From: a bacterium
Lineage (GTDB): Bacteria > UBA9089 > CG2-30-40-21 > SBAY01
DNA length: 64,000 nucleotides
Reading direction: 5' to 3'
Assembly: GCA_040757115.1 (NCBI GenBank)
Contig: JBFLYA010000001.1
Span: forward strand, 1-64,000
The notes under the pieces are model-generated. The model saw nothing but the letters and a program-made list of their open reading frames with translations. It had not been told where the DNA came from and did not search any database. Of this stretch, positions 30,001 to 45,000 are shown in pieces. Made by a program: the position numbers and the translations under genes. Each line of letters starts with the position of its first letter. Positions within the stretch are counted from its first letter, which is position 1.

Positions 30001-33000
30001 GCCTCGGTCTGCCCAAATCCATTCCCGGCTATCGTTATTTCAGTTGTTACTACCCCTATAGTTGGTGTAAAGGTGATTAATTGTGAAAGTATATTAAATG
30101 TCCCTACTGATTCTTGTCCTGTATTTAATCCAGCTGCCTTAACTGTCGTTATCCCATACCTCTGGGTATCTATCGTAAATGTGGTTGAAAAACTACCTCG
30201 TTCAGATGTCCTTGTCGTAATAATCGTCTTTGTCGTCCCAAAGTCTATCCTTATTTCCTCGGTTGCTCCATATCCTGTCCCTAATACCGTAACTATCGTC
30301 CCTATTACACCCTCTGTTGGTGAAATCCACACGATGACCGATTTAATGGTAAATGTCGCATATAACTGCTCGGCTACATTCACATCGATTATTGTCATCG
30401 TTGTTGTCCCATAAACTTGCGTATCTACCGTAAATGTAGTTGAGAATGACCCATACGCCGTGCTACTTATCGTTGTTATCGTTGCCTCTAATCCAAAACT
30501 TATTCGTATCAGACTGCTCGCACTATACCCATTACCGGCTACACTTACTATCGTCCCTACTGTCCCCAAACTCGGTGTCCACTGGATAATGGCTGGCTTA
30601 ATATCAAATGTCTCCGTTTGCTTACCAGCATCTCCAGATGTTACACCTCTTATGACTATAGTGGTTGTTCCATAAGGTTGGGTATTGACGGTAAATGTAG
30701 TTGCAAATGACCCACTCTCATTTGCCCTTGTCGTGGTAATCGTATTAATCGTCCCAAATGATACCCTGATTACCTCTGAAGCTGAATAACCATTACCAGT
30801 TACCGTTACTATAGTCCCTACTATCCCTTGTTTTGGTGTAGTTATTATCTGCGTGGTAATCGTAAATGTATTTGCCGCCTCTGCCCGGGTTGTGCTTCCT
30901 ATAGCTACTATCGTCGTAATTCCTATCGGCTGAGTATTTATAGTAAATGTTGTTGAGAAACTACCCTGTGCATAACTTGAAGTTGTAGTTATCGTCCTTG
31001 TCGTCCCAAAATGGATATTGACTAATTCACTTGCCCCATATCCATTACCTGCTATGGTAACTATTGTCCCTACTGTCCCTGTCTTCGGTGTAACTAAGAA
31101 TATAACTGGATTTATCTTTATTGATTGAAAAGCTGATATAGTTATTCCTAATGTCCTATATGCCTTTATCGTAGTCGAACCATACGGTTGAGTATTGATA
31201 GTAAAGGTAGTGCTAAAACTACCTTCTGCAGATGCTCCAGGACAAACGATTATACTCGTTATCCCAAAATCTACTATCACATCTTCATTCCCAAAATATC
31301 CATTTCCTGCTATCGTTATTATCGTCCCTACTGTCCCCTCTGTTGGCGATACATACCAGATATGCGGCATTATCTTAAAGATATTATTCTTCTGTGCACT
31401 TGCACCTGCCTCAGTCTGTGACTGGGCTATAATGGTCGTCGTCCCATAAGGTTGAGTATCTACGGTGAATGTAGTAGTGAATGAACCATACATAGTGCTG
31501 GTGACTGACTGAATTGCCCCTGCCCGTGTCCCAAATTTAATATCTATCCCACTACTGGCTGGATAACCATTACCTCGAACCGTCACTAAACTACCGATAC
31601 TGCCAGAAGTAGGCGTTATCTCGATTATCTCGGAGAGGATAAATACCGTCAAATTCTCTGCTGAGCCTCTTGAAGTTATCCCTTCGGCAATAATCGTCGT
31701 TGAACCATACGGCTGTGTATCGATGGTAAAGGTAGTTGTGAAGCTTCCTTCCAGTGTCGCAAAAGTCGTAGTAATTGTCTGTGTTCTCCCAAATCCAATT
31801 CGCACTTCCTCATTGCTCAAATACCCACTACCCTGTAATGTTACTATTGTCCCGACTGTCCCTCTATCCGGCGTTACATACACTAATTTCGGAACTATCT
31901 TGTATTCCCACTTCAAGACTGGATAGTTTGAACTCATCCCTCTAGCAATAATGGTCGTCGTGCCCAAACTCTGTGTATTGACTGTAAATCTCGTGCTGAA
32001 ACTACCTATACCATCACTGCTCGTCATCGTTATCGTCCCACATGTCCCAAAAACAATATGCACTAATTCACTGGCACTATATCCATTACCTGCAACAGTA
32101 ACGATACTCCCTACTGTCCCTTCTTTAGGTGATATAACGATTATCTCTGCCAGGATACTCAATGTCCCACCCGCCTGAATACTATCTCCATAAGCCGTGA
32201 TACTGGTGGTGCCATAAGGTTGCGTATCTATTGTCCAGGTAGTCGTCCAACTCCCTTCTGCGTAGGTAGAGGTTAGTTGGATAGTCCGTGTCGTGCCAAA
32301 GGCCAGCCGCACCTGCTCTGAGGCATTAAATCCATTACCACGAATAGTGATTACCTTCCCTACTGTCCCTTCGGTTGGGCTAATCATAATGATATTTGCC
32401 AGAATCGTCAATGTCCCAAATGAACTTATTCCCTCTGTCCCATAAACCGTAATGGTGGTCATCCCATAAGGTTGGGTGTTAATCGTAAAGGTTGTGGTAA
32501 AGCTTCCCTGAACATCGCTCGATGTCATTTGAATCGTTCTGGTCGTCCCAAAGTTGAGCCGCAATCGCTCCTGACTATGATACCCCGTGCCTCTGATGGT
32601 AATCACCTCACCTACTGTCCCGGTTGCTGGAACAACTAAGATAATGACTGGTTTGATGGTAAATGTGCCACTGGCATTCACATTATCGCTATCTGTTGCC
32701 TTCACTGTGGTTATGCCATAAGGCTGCGTATCTACGGTAAATGTAGTGGTGAAACTCCCTTCGCCATAACTTGAGGTAATCTGAATTGTTCCTATTGTCC
32801 CAAAATCTATCCGAATCGTCTTTGATGCACCAAATCCATTCCCTCGCACAGTTACTATCGTCCCCAGTGTCCCTTCGCCTGGTGTTATCAGAATGATATT
32901 GGGTAGAATGGTGTATGTCCCGATGGCTGATTCATCTCCCCTTGCCTTGATAGTGGTGATACCGTAAGGTTGCGTATCGATGGTAAAGGTAGTCGTAAAT

Positions 33001-36000
33001 GACCCTTCTGCATAAGTTGAGCTAGTTTGAATGGTTAGCGTTGTGCCAAAGTCTATCTTCACTATCTTCCCTGCTCCATAACCATTTCCTCGCACCGTCA
33101 CCAGACTACCTACTGTCCCTTGTTTTGGCGTAATCAAGATAATATTGGGCAGGATACTTACTGTCCCTTCTGCAAATACCTCACTGCCTTCATGCCAGGC
33201 CTTAATCGTAGTTATGCCATAGGGCTGGGTATCGATAGTAAAGCTGGTGGTAAAGCTTCCTTGTGGATAACTTAAAGTCGTCTGAATTGTGCCAACTATA
33301 CCAAAGTTAATGCGGATGAGTTTGGTCGCTCCATACCCATTCCCACTGACTACTATGATTGTCCCTACTGTCGCCTGTTTGGGTGAGATGTAGATAATAT
33401 TTGGCTGGATAAAGACCGTTAGATTGGCAGAACTGTAGCCTGAATTTACACCTACTGCCTTAATTGTAGTTGTCCCATAAGGTTGTGTATCAATCGTCCA
33501 GGTGGTTGTCCAGCTACCTTCTTGAGCCGCTGAAACTACGGTAATTGTTTGGGTCGTGCCAAAATCTATCTGCACTAACTCCCCTGCTTTATACCCACCG
33601 CCTCGTAAGGTCACTACTGTGCCTACTGTGCCTTTGTCTGGTGTTACACTGACTAATTGCGGTCGTATCTGGTATGTGGCTGAAGCAAATTGTTGACCTG
33701 TTTGAATACCTACGGCGGTAATGGTCGTTATGCCTAAAGATTGCGTATCAACGGTAAACACTGTCGTCCACGAACCATAAGCCTCACTCGTGGTTATACT
33801 TATCGTCCGGGTATTCCCAAAATGAATATGTATTACCTCTGTCCTGCCATATCCATTACCACGCACCAGCACTTCACTCCCAACTGTCCCTTCTGGTGGC
33901 TGAATAAGAATGATATTTGGTGTAATGACAACGCTCTGAGTTGCCCGCACATCCTCTGTCAGACTCACATCTACAGCCGTAATTGTCGTTGTGCCATAAG
34001 GCTGAGTAGTGATAGTAAATGAGGTAGTCCATGAGCCAAAGGCAGTCGTAGAAACGGTAACTAATGTTGGTGTCGTGCCAAAATCTATCCGCACCGAAGT
34101 GGCACTACCATACCCATTCCCACTCACCGTAACTATTGTTCCTACTGTTCCTGTTTGTGGGCTGACATAGATAATGTTGGGCAATATCTTGTAGGTATTG
34201 GTAGCAAAGCCAAGTGCGCCGTAGCCAGTAATCGTGGTTGTGCCGTAAGGCTGAGTATTGATGGTAAATGAAACACTAAATGTGCCGTTAACATTTGTTG
34301 ATGTCGTCTGAATCGTCGGTGTCGTGCCAAAGCCAATCCGCACCAACCCTTCTTTCGGATACCCATCTGCCTTAATCGTTACCACACTCCCCACCGTGCC
34401 TTCAGTCAACTCTACCTTCCAGATAGCCGGCAGAATGTTGAAGCAACCAGTATCTGATTCGAGAGAAGAACTAACATTTTGTGCCTTCACCGTCCTTATC
34501 CCACCAGGTTGAGTATCTACGGTAAATGTAGTTGAAAATGTCCCATTTGTTGTAGTAACAATATCTTTCCGAACTTCTGATACTCCAAAGTATATCCTTA
34601 TATCCAAAGCCACTGATGCATATCCATTACCTTCTACAGTGACTATTGTTCCTACTGTTCCTTGAGGTGGTGAAATTACTGTAATCTTTGCGGTAATCTT
34701 AAATGTATTGGTAGCAGCGGATTCACCACAGATAGCACCTGTGCCTACGATAAGCTTACCATCATAACTCTGGGTATCTACCGTAAATACAGCAACAAGC
34801 AATCCTACCGCATCTGTAGTAGCAATCGTAATAGTTCTTGTTTTACCAAAACCTATTAGAACCTGTTCTGATACAGAATAACCGTTACCTGTTATTGTAA
34901 TTTGAGTTCCTACTGACCCACTTGTTGGAGATACACTTATAATATTAGGTTTGATTGAGAAGAAGAAAGTAGTGCTTGTTGCCCTTTGCTCAGGACGAGA
35001 TATACTTATACCTATAATCGTTGTTGTGCCATAAGGTTGGGTATCTACTGTAAATGTAGTTGTGAACGAACCACTTACTTCTGAAGTAAGAATAGTAATC
35101 GTTGAATTGATACCAAATGCAATTCTTAATGCCTCACTCTTACCAAATCCATTACCATAGACTGTAACTTGACTCCCTACTGTTCCCAAAGTAGGATAAA
35201 CATTGGTAATTTTAGGCAGAATCTTAAACCAACTAAATGCTGAATGTTGTGTTTGTTGCCCCTTTGCCTCTACAGTAGTAGAATCATACGGTTGAACATC
35301 GACATTAAACCTAGTAGTAAATGTTCCTATTAAAGAACTCCTATCTAAGCTCTGATTAATATTAACTCCTGTGTAACCAAAGTCAATCTGTATCAATTCT
35401 GTAGCACCAAAACCATTCCCTTCCACTGTAACATTAGTCCCTACAGTGCCCAAAGATGGTGTAACCAATATAATGTTAGGTATTATCTTATAGGATTTAG
35501 TTACCTGCTGGGATGTATTTTGACCTGTCATAGTAACTGTCTTTGTGCCATAGATTTGGGTATTAACGGTAAAGGTAGTAGCATAAGTTCCATCTACAGT
35601 AGTAGAAACAGTAGTAATACTTTCTGTATTACCAAAATCTATTCTGACTAATTCACTGGCGCCATATCCTGTTCCTTGGATAGTAACAAAACTCCCTACT
35701 GTGCCCTCTGTAGGTGTAAATATAGGTATATCTACCTCTATTCTGAACCACTCATCTGCCTTATGTTTTTGCATATCATTCAATCCATAACCAGTGATTG
35801 TCTTTGTCCCATAGTATTGTGTATCTATAGTAAAGATAGTGGTAAAGGTTCCATCTTGATTGGTAGAAGTCATAGTAATAGTTGTGGTTTTACCAAAGTC
35901 AATTCGGATTTGTTCATTAGCCGCATACCCTGTCCCTTGAACAGTTACTATGCTTCCCACCGAACCATTATTTGGTGTAATTACTATCTTAGAGGTAATC

Positions 36001-39000
36001 ACAAAAACAGTTTCATCTGCTATCATTGGAAGACTTTCTCCCTCAACTTTAACAGATGTAGAACCATAAGGTTGAGAATTAACCGTAAAGTAGATAGTAA
36101 ATGTCCCATTTGGAGATGCGTTTGAATATCCATCTATGGGTTGACCTTCGTATGGCCAGTTGGTTTCGTTTCCAAAATAAAGTCTAATCTGGTCTGATAC
36201 TTTATATCCATCACCCATAACAGTAACTCTTGTTCCCACTGTTCCTGCAGAAGGTGTGATATAGAATAAATGTGGTAAAATCTTGCAAGAATTATAAGCC
36301 TCTACGGTTGAAGTAATCCCATAAGCCCGAATGGTATGAGTTCCCCAGCGTTGTTTATCTATGGTAAAGATAGCGGTAAATGTTCCAAAACTATCAGGTG
36401 TTGCGGTAGTAATGGTTAAAGTATTACCAAAGTCTATCTGGACTGTCTCACTGGTCTGATAACCCATACCTCTTACGGTAATGGATGTCCCCACCGTTCC
36501 TTGCTGTGGTGAAACAAAGAAGATAGTAGGTTTAACCGTAAATGTTCCGGTATTTGAAGTTTGTGAGGTAACTCCATAAGCACGAATAGTGGTTATGCCT
36601 TGCGGTTGCGTATCTACAGTAAAGATAGCAGTAAATGTGCCTTTGACATTAGCAGTTACAGTAGTAATAGTCCTGGTAGTGCCAAAGTCAATTTGCACAA
36701 GTTCACTGCTTCCAAATCCATCCGCAGTGATAACTACTTGAGAACCTATCGTCCCAGCACTTGGCGCTACCGTAAGGATATGACCGATTATCTTAAAGTA
36801 ATTGTAGGCGGTAGGTATCCCAAAAGGTTTTACAGATGCTGAGTAATAGTTTTGGGCAGTTATTGTTGTGCTACCTGCAGGATCCTGGAGAATAATAAAT
36901 GTAGTAGTAAATGTCCCATATTGACCCACATTGTCAGAAAATTCCTTATATTGACTACCACACCAAAGTTTAATCGAATTACCTCCACCTTCATAACCAT
37001 CTCCCCATACCGTTACTAAAGTACCCACAGTACCATCTTGAGGAGAAACAATAAATATCCTTGGAATTAGAGTAAATGTTCCTATTACCTCTCGGTTAGA
37101 ATTACTGCCTTTAACCTTTATATCCTTTTCTCCATAATTTTGGGTATCGACCGTGAATATTGTAGAGAAGGAACCATAGGCATCTGTAGAAGTAATTGTT
37201 ATAGTTTTTGTCGTTCCAAAATCTATCACAATCTGTTCTGTCCTATCAAATCCATTACCAGTAATAGTAATAATCGTTGTGATAGGTGCTGTATTAGGAC
37301 TGATAAGGGTAATATTAGAAAGTATATCAAATAATCTTATGGCAGTCTGACCTGTAGTTAGCCCTTGAGCAGTAATAGTTGTAGTCCCATATCGCTGCGT
37401 ATCAATTGTAAATGTAGTTGAGAACGAACCATAGGCATCTGTAGAGGTATATGTAATCGTTTGGGTAGTGCCAAAATGGATATGGATTGCTTCGGTTCCA
37501 CCAAACCCATTACCGGCAACGGTAATAATCTTTCCTACTGTTCCTGTAGATGGTTCTACTTGCCAGATTGCCGGCAGGATAGTAAATGTAGCTTCATCTA
37601 TTACTGTAGGTTGCGTGGTATCAATTGCCTTGATAGTCGTTGTGCCATACTGTTGCGTATCAATAGTAAATGTCATTGTCCAGCTTCCTTCAGCATAAGT
37701 AGAGGTAATCTGAATAGTCTGTATTGTGCCAAAATTAATCTGGATTAATGCACTTGCCCCATATCCATTACCTCTAACAGTAACTATTGTTCCTACCGTC
37801 GCTTTATCTGGAGTAACTGATATAATATTAGGTAGAATGGTAAATGTGCCATAGGCAGGATAATCAGATATCTGTCCTGTTGCCTTGATAGTAGTTACAC
37901 CATAAGGTTGAGTATCTATGGTAAATGTAGTGGTAAATGAACCTACTGGACTTGCCGTTATACTCTTGATATTAAAAGTAGTCCCAAAGTCAATGTATAT
38001 ATTCTCATCTGCTTTAAACCCATCACCTTCTAATCTCACAATAGTACCCACTGTGCCTGTATTCGGACTGATTGATGTAATCACCGTAACTATCTTAAAC
38101 CAAGAAGTATCTGTCCCGACTGGAGAAATAGCAAGTATGGTAGTAGAACCTATTGGTTGGGTATCTACCGTAAAACTAACCGTAAATGTCCCATAGACAT
38201 CTGTAGAGGTAAGGACAATACTAACTGTGGTGCCAAAGTTAATTTGGATAGGTTGACTAGCTCCAAATCCATCACCTTTTACCGTTACAATAGTCCTCAC
38301 CGGACCTTCTGAAGGAGAAACAGAGAAGATATGTGATTGAATAAAGAAAGTATTATATGCAAAAATGTTGGGGTCGTTCTGTCCAATTGCGGTAATAGTT
38401 CTAATCCCATAAGGCTGTTTATTTATAGAGAAGACAGCGCTGAACGTCCCTGCTATCCCGTCAACCCGTGGATTAGGAACAACTATTCCCTCTTTAGTTC
38501 CAAAGTCAATCCTTACATACTCATTAGTCCGATACCCATTCCCCGCAATTGTAATCATTGTCCCCACTGTTCCTTCCGAAGGTGTTACTAACCAAACCGC
38601 CGGTTTTATCTTGAAGGTATAGGTAGCAAATAGGGCTGGATTATATGTATCGGTTACCTTTACTGTATGCGTACCATAAGGTTGAGTATTAGCTGTAAAT
38701 ACGGTTGAGATGGAACCATTAACCGCACTCTGGATAGTAACACTCAAAGTCTGCCCAAATTCTATGACTATATCCTTACTTGAACTAAAGCCATTACCCA
38801 TAACCGTAATCGGTGTGCCTACTGTTCCAGAGTTAGGTGTATATAAAAATACCTTATGGAGAATCTTGCACGAGATTGTAGCTGGACTGGAAGATATAAG
38901 TCCTGTTGCCATAACCGTAGTCGTGCCGTAGGCTTGCGCATCAATGGTAAAGGTAGTGCTGAATGAACCATAGGTATTGGCTGTAACTGTAGTTATCGTC

Positions 39001-42000
39001 TTGTTTGTGCCAAAGTCTATTCTTACCAGCTCACTGCCACTAAAACCATCAGCGGTAAGCATAACTACTGCCCCAACTGTTCCTTCGGTAGGAGTAATGC
39101 CGGTTAGTTTGGTTAATATTCGATACTCAAATCTTTCAGAAGAAACAAAAACATTCATCCCCACTGCCTTAATAGAGGTTGTGCCATAAGGTTGTGTATC
39201 AACGGTAAATGTTGTCGTCCAACTCCCGTGGGCATAAGTTGAAGTGGTAATAATTGTTGGTGAACTACCAAACAGAATATGGATTAAATCACTTGCCCCA
39301 AATCCATTACCTCGCACAGTCACAAAACTCCCTACTGTGCCTGAAGTTGGAGTAATGGAGATGACATACGCATTTATCGCTACCGTGCCTTTAGCGAATA
39401 CCCCTGTTAATCCAAAAGCCTGAATAGTAGTAATCCCACACGGCTGAGTATCTATGGTAAAGGTGGTGCTGAAACTACCTTCGGCATAGGTTGATGTCCG
39501 TTGAATCGTTGGAGTAGTCCCAAAGGCTATACGAACAAGTGTGCTGGCATTAAACCCATTGCCTCTGATAGTAATAATCGTCCCTACACTTCCATCGGTA
39601 GGGCTGATATAAATAATGTTTGGCAGGATAGTAAATGTGCCCTCTTTAATTGCATAACCACTTGAAGCCTTAATGGTAGTTATTCCCCATCTTTGTGTAT
39701 CTACCGTAAATGTAGTGGAGAAACTACCCTCTGCATAAGTAGATGTCAGACGAATATCCGTTTTGTTGCCAAAGTGGATACTAATAGTTGTCGAAGCCTC
39801 AAATCCATTGCCAGTAATGGTAATGGTTGTTCCCACCGTTCCTTCTGTCGGCGTAATCAAGGTAATATTAGGCAGGATAGTAAATGTGCCAGAAGCATCT
39901 TCACTACCGTGTGCCTTAATTGTCTTCACAGAGTATGATTGAGTATCTACCGTAAATGTGGTTGTCCAGCTACCTTCGGCATAAGTAGAAGTAGATTGAA
40001 TACTTGCAGTCCTTCCAAAATCTATCCAGATAGTCTTTGATGCCCCAAAACCATTACCTCTCAAGGTAACTATTGTTCCCACTGTCCCTGTCTTTGGACT
40101 AATCTGAATAATGTTTGGCGTAATTGCAATCGTGCCCCAATCAGACTCATCGCCATGAGCAACAACCGTAGTTATGCCAAAAGGCTGGGTATCAATGGTA
40201 AATGTGGTGGTAAAGCTACCTTCGGCATAAGCAGAGGCTAACTGAAGTGCAGGTGTAGTTCCAAAGGCAATAGTTATCGTCTTTGAAGCACCAAAACCAT
40301 TACCCCTGATAGTGATAATCGTTCCTACTGTCCCTGTAGTTGGTGATAAATAAATAATCCTTGATTTAATAAAGAATGTCTTTTCTGCCTGAGTGACAGT
40401 TCCATAGCCGGTAACAGTTGTGCTACCATAGGGCTGGGTATCAATAGTAAAGGTGGTGGTGAAACTACCCTCGATAGATGTCTGTGTAGTCTGGATAGTT
40501 GGGCTTCTACCAAATCCTATACGAATATCTTCATTTGCCTTAAACCCATCACCTCTAACCGTAACTACAAGCCCTACTGTGCCTTCAGATGGGGTAACAT
40601 AAACAATATTAGGTTTAATGAATACCTCAAAGTTCTCTGCCCCGAATCCTGATGAGCACCCGGTTGCTTTGACAGTCGTCGAACCATACGGTTGGGTATC
40701 AATGGTAAATGTTATGGTAAAGCTTCCTTGTGCCACGGCAGAGACTACCGTAATCGTTTGCCTTGTGCCAAAATCTATTCTCACTAATTCATTTGCCTGA
40801 TACCCACCACCGCGCAAGGTTACGATTGTCCCAACAGTGCCTTGCGTTGGAGTAACTGAAACCAATCTTGGCGTAATACGGAAGGTAACTGTAGCTACCT
40901 GTTGCCCTGTAGATATACCAACCGCAGTAATAGTTGTTGTCCCTAAACCTTGAGTATCAACGGTAAATGTAGTGGTAAATGACCCATAGGCTTCAGTTGA
41001 AATAATGGTAATAGTCTTTGTCGTGCCAAAGTGGATGTGTATCCCTTCAGATGCCCCAAAACCATTACCTCTAACCGTAACTCTACTTCCTACCGTCCCG
41101 GATAGTGGGGTAACCAATATAATATTTGGTTTAATGGTAAATCTATTTGTCGCACTTACTAACTCACCATCTATCGTCTCAAAACCAGTGATAGTTGTAG
41201 TTCCGTAAGGTTGTGTAGTAATAGTAAAGGTGGTAGTGAAGGAACCATAGGCAGTTGTAGAAACTGTTCTCAGCCCCAGCGTTGTGCCAAAGTCAATCCG
41301 CACCGTAGTTGCACTTCCGTAACCATTACCCCTAACCGTAACAATTGTCCCTACTATTCCTTCTGTAGGTGTAACTGAGAAGATAGCCGGCAGTATCTTG
41401 AATGTATTCGTCGCAAAATCTAATCTGCCATAGCCGGTAATGGTAGTTGAGCCGTAAGGTTGGGTATTGATGGTAAATGTGGTGCTGAAACTACCATTGA
41501 CATTGGCGGAAACCTGAGTAATAGTTGGTGTTGTGCCAAAGGCTATCCGCACCGTCTCTGATGAAGAGAATCCTGTTGCTTCTATGGTAATTACTGTGCC
41601 GACAGTCCCTATCTTTGGACTTACAAACCAGATTTGCGGGAGAATATAGAAACTACTATATGCATTTCTCTCACTATTATTTGGATATCCTCTTTCATAG
41701 GCTTGAATAGTTGTTGTCCCACCAAATTGAGTATCTACGGTAAAGTAATGTATAAATTCACCCGTTGCAGTTGTTGTCCCTTGTAAGAATGGGTCATTAA
41801 TCTTCTCTGTTCTATTACCAAAGAAAACAAGGATTTGGACACTTGCGGCATAACCATTACCTTTAATAGTTATGGGGGTACCAACCGTTCCTCTATCTGG
41901 ACTTACTGAATAGACATTTGGTAATATCTTAAATGAGCCTGTTCCTATCTCTTGAGAAGTAGTTCCTGTTGCAACGATAAGTTTGGTATCATAAGGTTGG

Positions 42001-45000
42001 GTATTCACAGTAAATGAGCCATTTAACTCACCTCTATCTAGGCTGGCTTTAATCGTAGCAATACTCTGGGTATTGCCAAAACTAATCTGGACATTCTCTC
42101 CTCTCACATAGCCATTCCCATAAAGTGTAATCTTACTTCCTACTGTTCCTTGGAAAGGAGTAACATAGACTAATTTAGCCTTAATACAGAAAGTAATGGT
42201 CGCTCGATGTAAATTCGGTGCCGCCAATCCAACACTTACTATCGTCGTTGTTCCGTAACCCTGGGTATCAACAGTAAATACTGCCTCAAATGAACCATTA
42301 TCTCCTGTTGAGACAACAGTAATACTTGTATGAAGGCCAAACTCTATTCTTACTAATTCACTTCTACCATAACCATTACCTGTTACCGTTATCTGGGAGC
42401 CAACTGTCCCTGAGATAGGGGTAACTTGAGTAAGGTTTGAGATAATATTGAATGTCCCAGTATCAGACATAGGAACATCATAACACCAGGCTACTATCGT
42501 GGTAATTCCATATGGCTGTAGATTAACATTAAAGTAAGAGGTAAAGGTACCATTCTGGCTTGTTTGTTCATCGCCACCACCTAATAACTGAATTGTTGGC
42601 GTAGTACCAAAACTAATCTCTATATGCTTTTGACTCCCATACCCTGTTCCACTAATAGTTACCGTTATTCCTACTGACCCAGAAGTTGGTGTAATTAAGA
42701 TAATATCAGGAATAATCTTGCACGAGTGAATATACCACTTACCAGAAGATAACCCTGTTGCAATAATAGTATGCGTGCCATAAACTTGCGTGTTAATAGT
42801 AAAGGTAGTGGAAAAAGTACCGGCTATACTGGTGCTAACTTTAGTAATCGTAGTAGTATTCCCAAAATCTATCTGCACTAACTCGTTTCCACCGTATCCA
42901 GTGCCTTCTACAGTAATCACACTACCTACTATGCCAAATGTTGGGCTAACTGATGTAATCTGCACATCTATCCAGAAGCGCCAATCATCCCCTACTGAGC
43001 GATGTCCTAAACTATCCTCTGCCTGAATAGTCTTTGTCCCAAAGTATTGAGTATCTACCATAAATATTGTTGTAAATGTACCCATAGCATTTGTAGTTAC
43101 TATGGTTATGGTTCGATTTTCACCAAATTCTATTCTTATCTGTGATGTTGCCGCATATCCATTACCGGTAATAGTCACCGGGCTACCAACTGTTCCTGAA
43201 GATGGACTAATTGAAGTAATCCTGGCAAGAATAGTAAATGTTCCATAATCAAATACCTGCTGATCAACTTTCCTCCCATCAGCACAAATTGTAGTAATTC
43301 CATAGGGTTGAATATTAACATCGAATTTACTCTCGAATGTCCCTTTATTGGTAGAAGACCCTGTAAAGATATAATAAGTATTCCCAAAATGAATATATAT
43401 ATCACCACTGGCATAATATCCATTACCATATACAGTTACCTCACTTCCTACTGTTCCTTCAGAAGGAGTCACCAGGGTAAATCTTTGGGTTATCTTAAAG
43501 GAAGATGTTGCCGAGGCACCTGATACTATACCTATGGCTAAAAGTGTCTTTGAACCATAAGCCTGTATATTAACCGTAAAGGTGGTAGTAAATGAACCGT
43601 AACCATCTGCCGTAGTAGTAGTAATAGTAGTAGTATCCCCAAAGGCTATCCGAATCGACTCTGATGTTTGATAACCAACACCCCTTATAGTTACCGTACT
43701 ACCTACCGTTCCGTCCGCTGGGGTTACCAAAACAATACTTGTCTTGATAAAGAATGAGTTTTGGGCAGAGGTAATTTGACCATGAACAGTAATTGTGGTT
43801 GAACCATAACCTTGGGTATCTACAGTAAATGTGCCATTAAAGTATCCTAATCCATTTGTGGTGATAGTAGAAATCGTTCGAGTTGTACCAAATTCTATTT
43901 GGAGAGGTTCTGACTCACCAAATCCATTACCTGTTATTGTAACCACACTACCTATTGTTCCCTCTGAAGGATTAACTGATATAACCTTCCCTATAATCCC
44001 AAATGTATTTGTGGCAAACTCACCAGATGAATCCCACTTAGACAAGGCACAAATCGTAGTTGTGCCTGCTGGTTGTAAATCAGTAATGGTAAATATGGCA
44101 CTAAATGTTCCTATGTTGGCAGTGGGAATTTGAACTGTGTCTTCTACAACACCACCCGGTTCACCATAAACGAGTGTAATCGTTCGAATTGTCCCAAAAT
44201 GAATTGCTATTCTATTCGGACTAGCGTAATAATTCGGAGCTTTATAATTGCGATATCCATCACCCCAAACAGTTACTACTGTTCCAATCGTTCCTGAAGT
44301 TGGACTCACCGTACGTATCCTCGGAATTATCCGGAAGAACCTATTATGCTTCATCGTAGAACTACCTGGAACAATACTAATGGTATGTGTCCCATAATAT
44401 TGTGTATCTACCGTAAAGGTCAATGAGAAACTTCCTACCGCATCAGTAGTAGAGGTAGTAATCGTTCGATAGGAAACACCAAATACAATGGTAATGGTTT
44501 CACTTATCCCAAATCCATTTCCTGTAATGGTAACCTCTGTAGAAACAACTCCACCTGCAGGCGAGCAAAGGGTAATGTTAGATTCAATGAAGAAAGTTGC
44601 AGTTGCAGCCATTCCACTTGTCTTACCTGTCGCCACAAAGGTTGTGCTGCCAAAGGCTTGAGTATTTACCGTAAAGGTAATTGTAAATGAACCCGCAGGT
44701 GTTGTCTTGACTACGGCAGAGGTTGGAACAGTCTGGGTTGTTCCAAACCTAAGATGTATCTCTTCAGAATTGCCATAACCTGTCCCAATGATAGAAATTA
44801 ATGTCCCCACCGAACCTTTTGATGGGGTTAATAAATGGATATTAGGCAGAAGAGTGAATGTAGCAGAGTTCGTAATCATTGATATATCTGTCGCCTTTAT
44901 GGTCTTAAGCCCATAGGTTTGGGTATCTACCGTAAATACCGCAGTGAACGAACCTGAATTGGCAGAGGTAGTAAGAGTAATACTTGCCCTTATCCCAAAA

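Noticed and set aside
43175-43429. Minus-strand open frame of 84 codons in a different phase
   Set aside because: It overlaps the giant frame in another phase (left base 2 modulo 3). All short minus-strand frames I examined fall in that same phase, which is what a repeated out-of-frame image would give.
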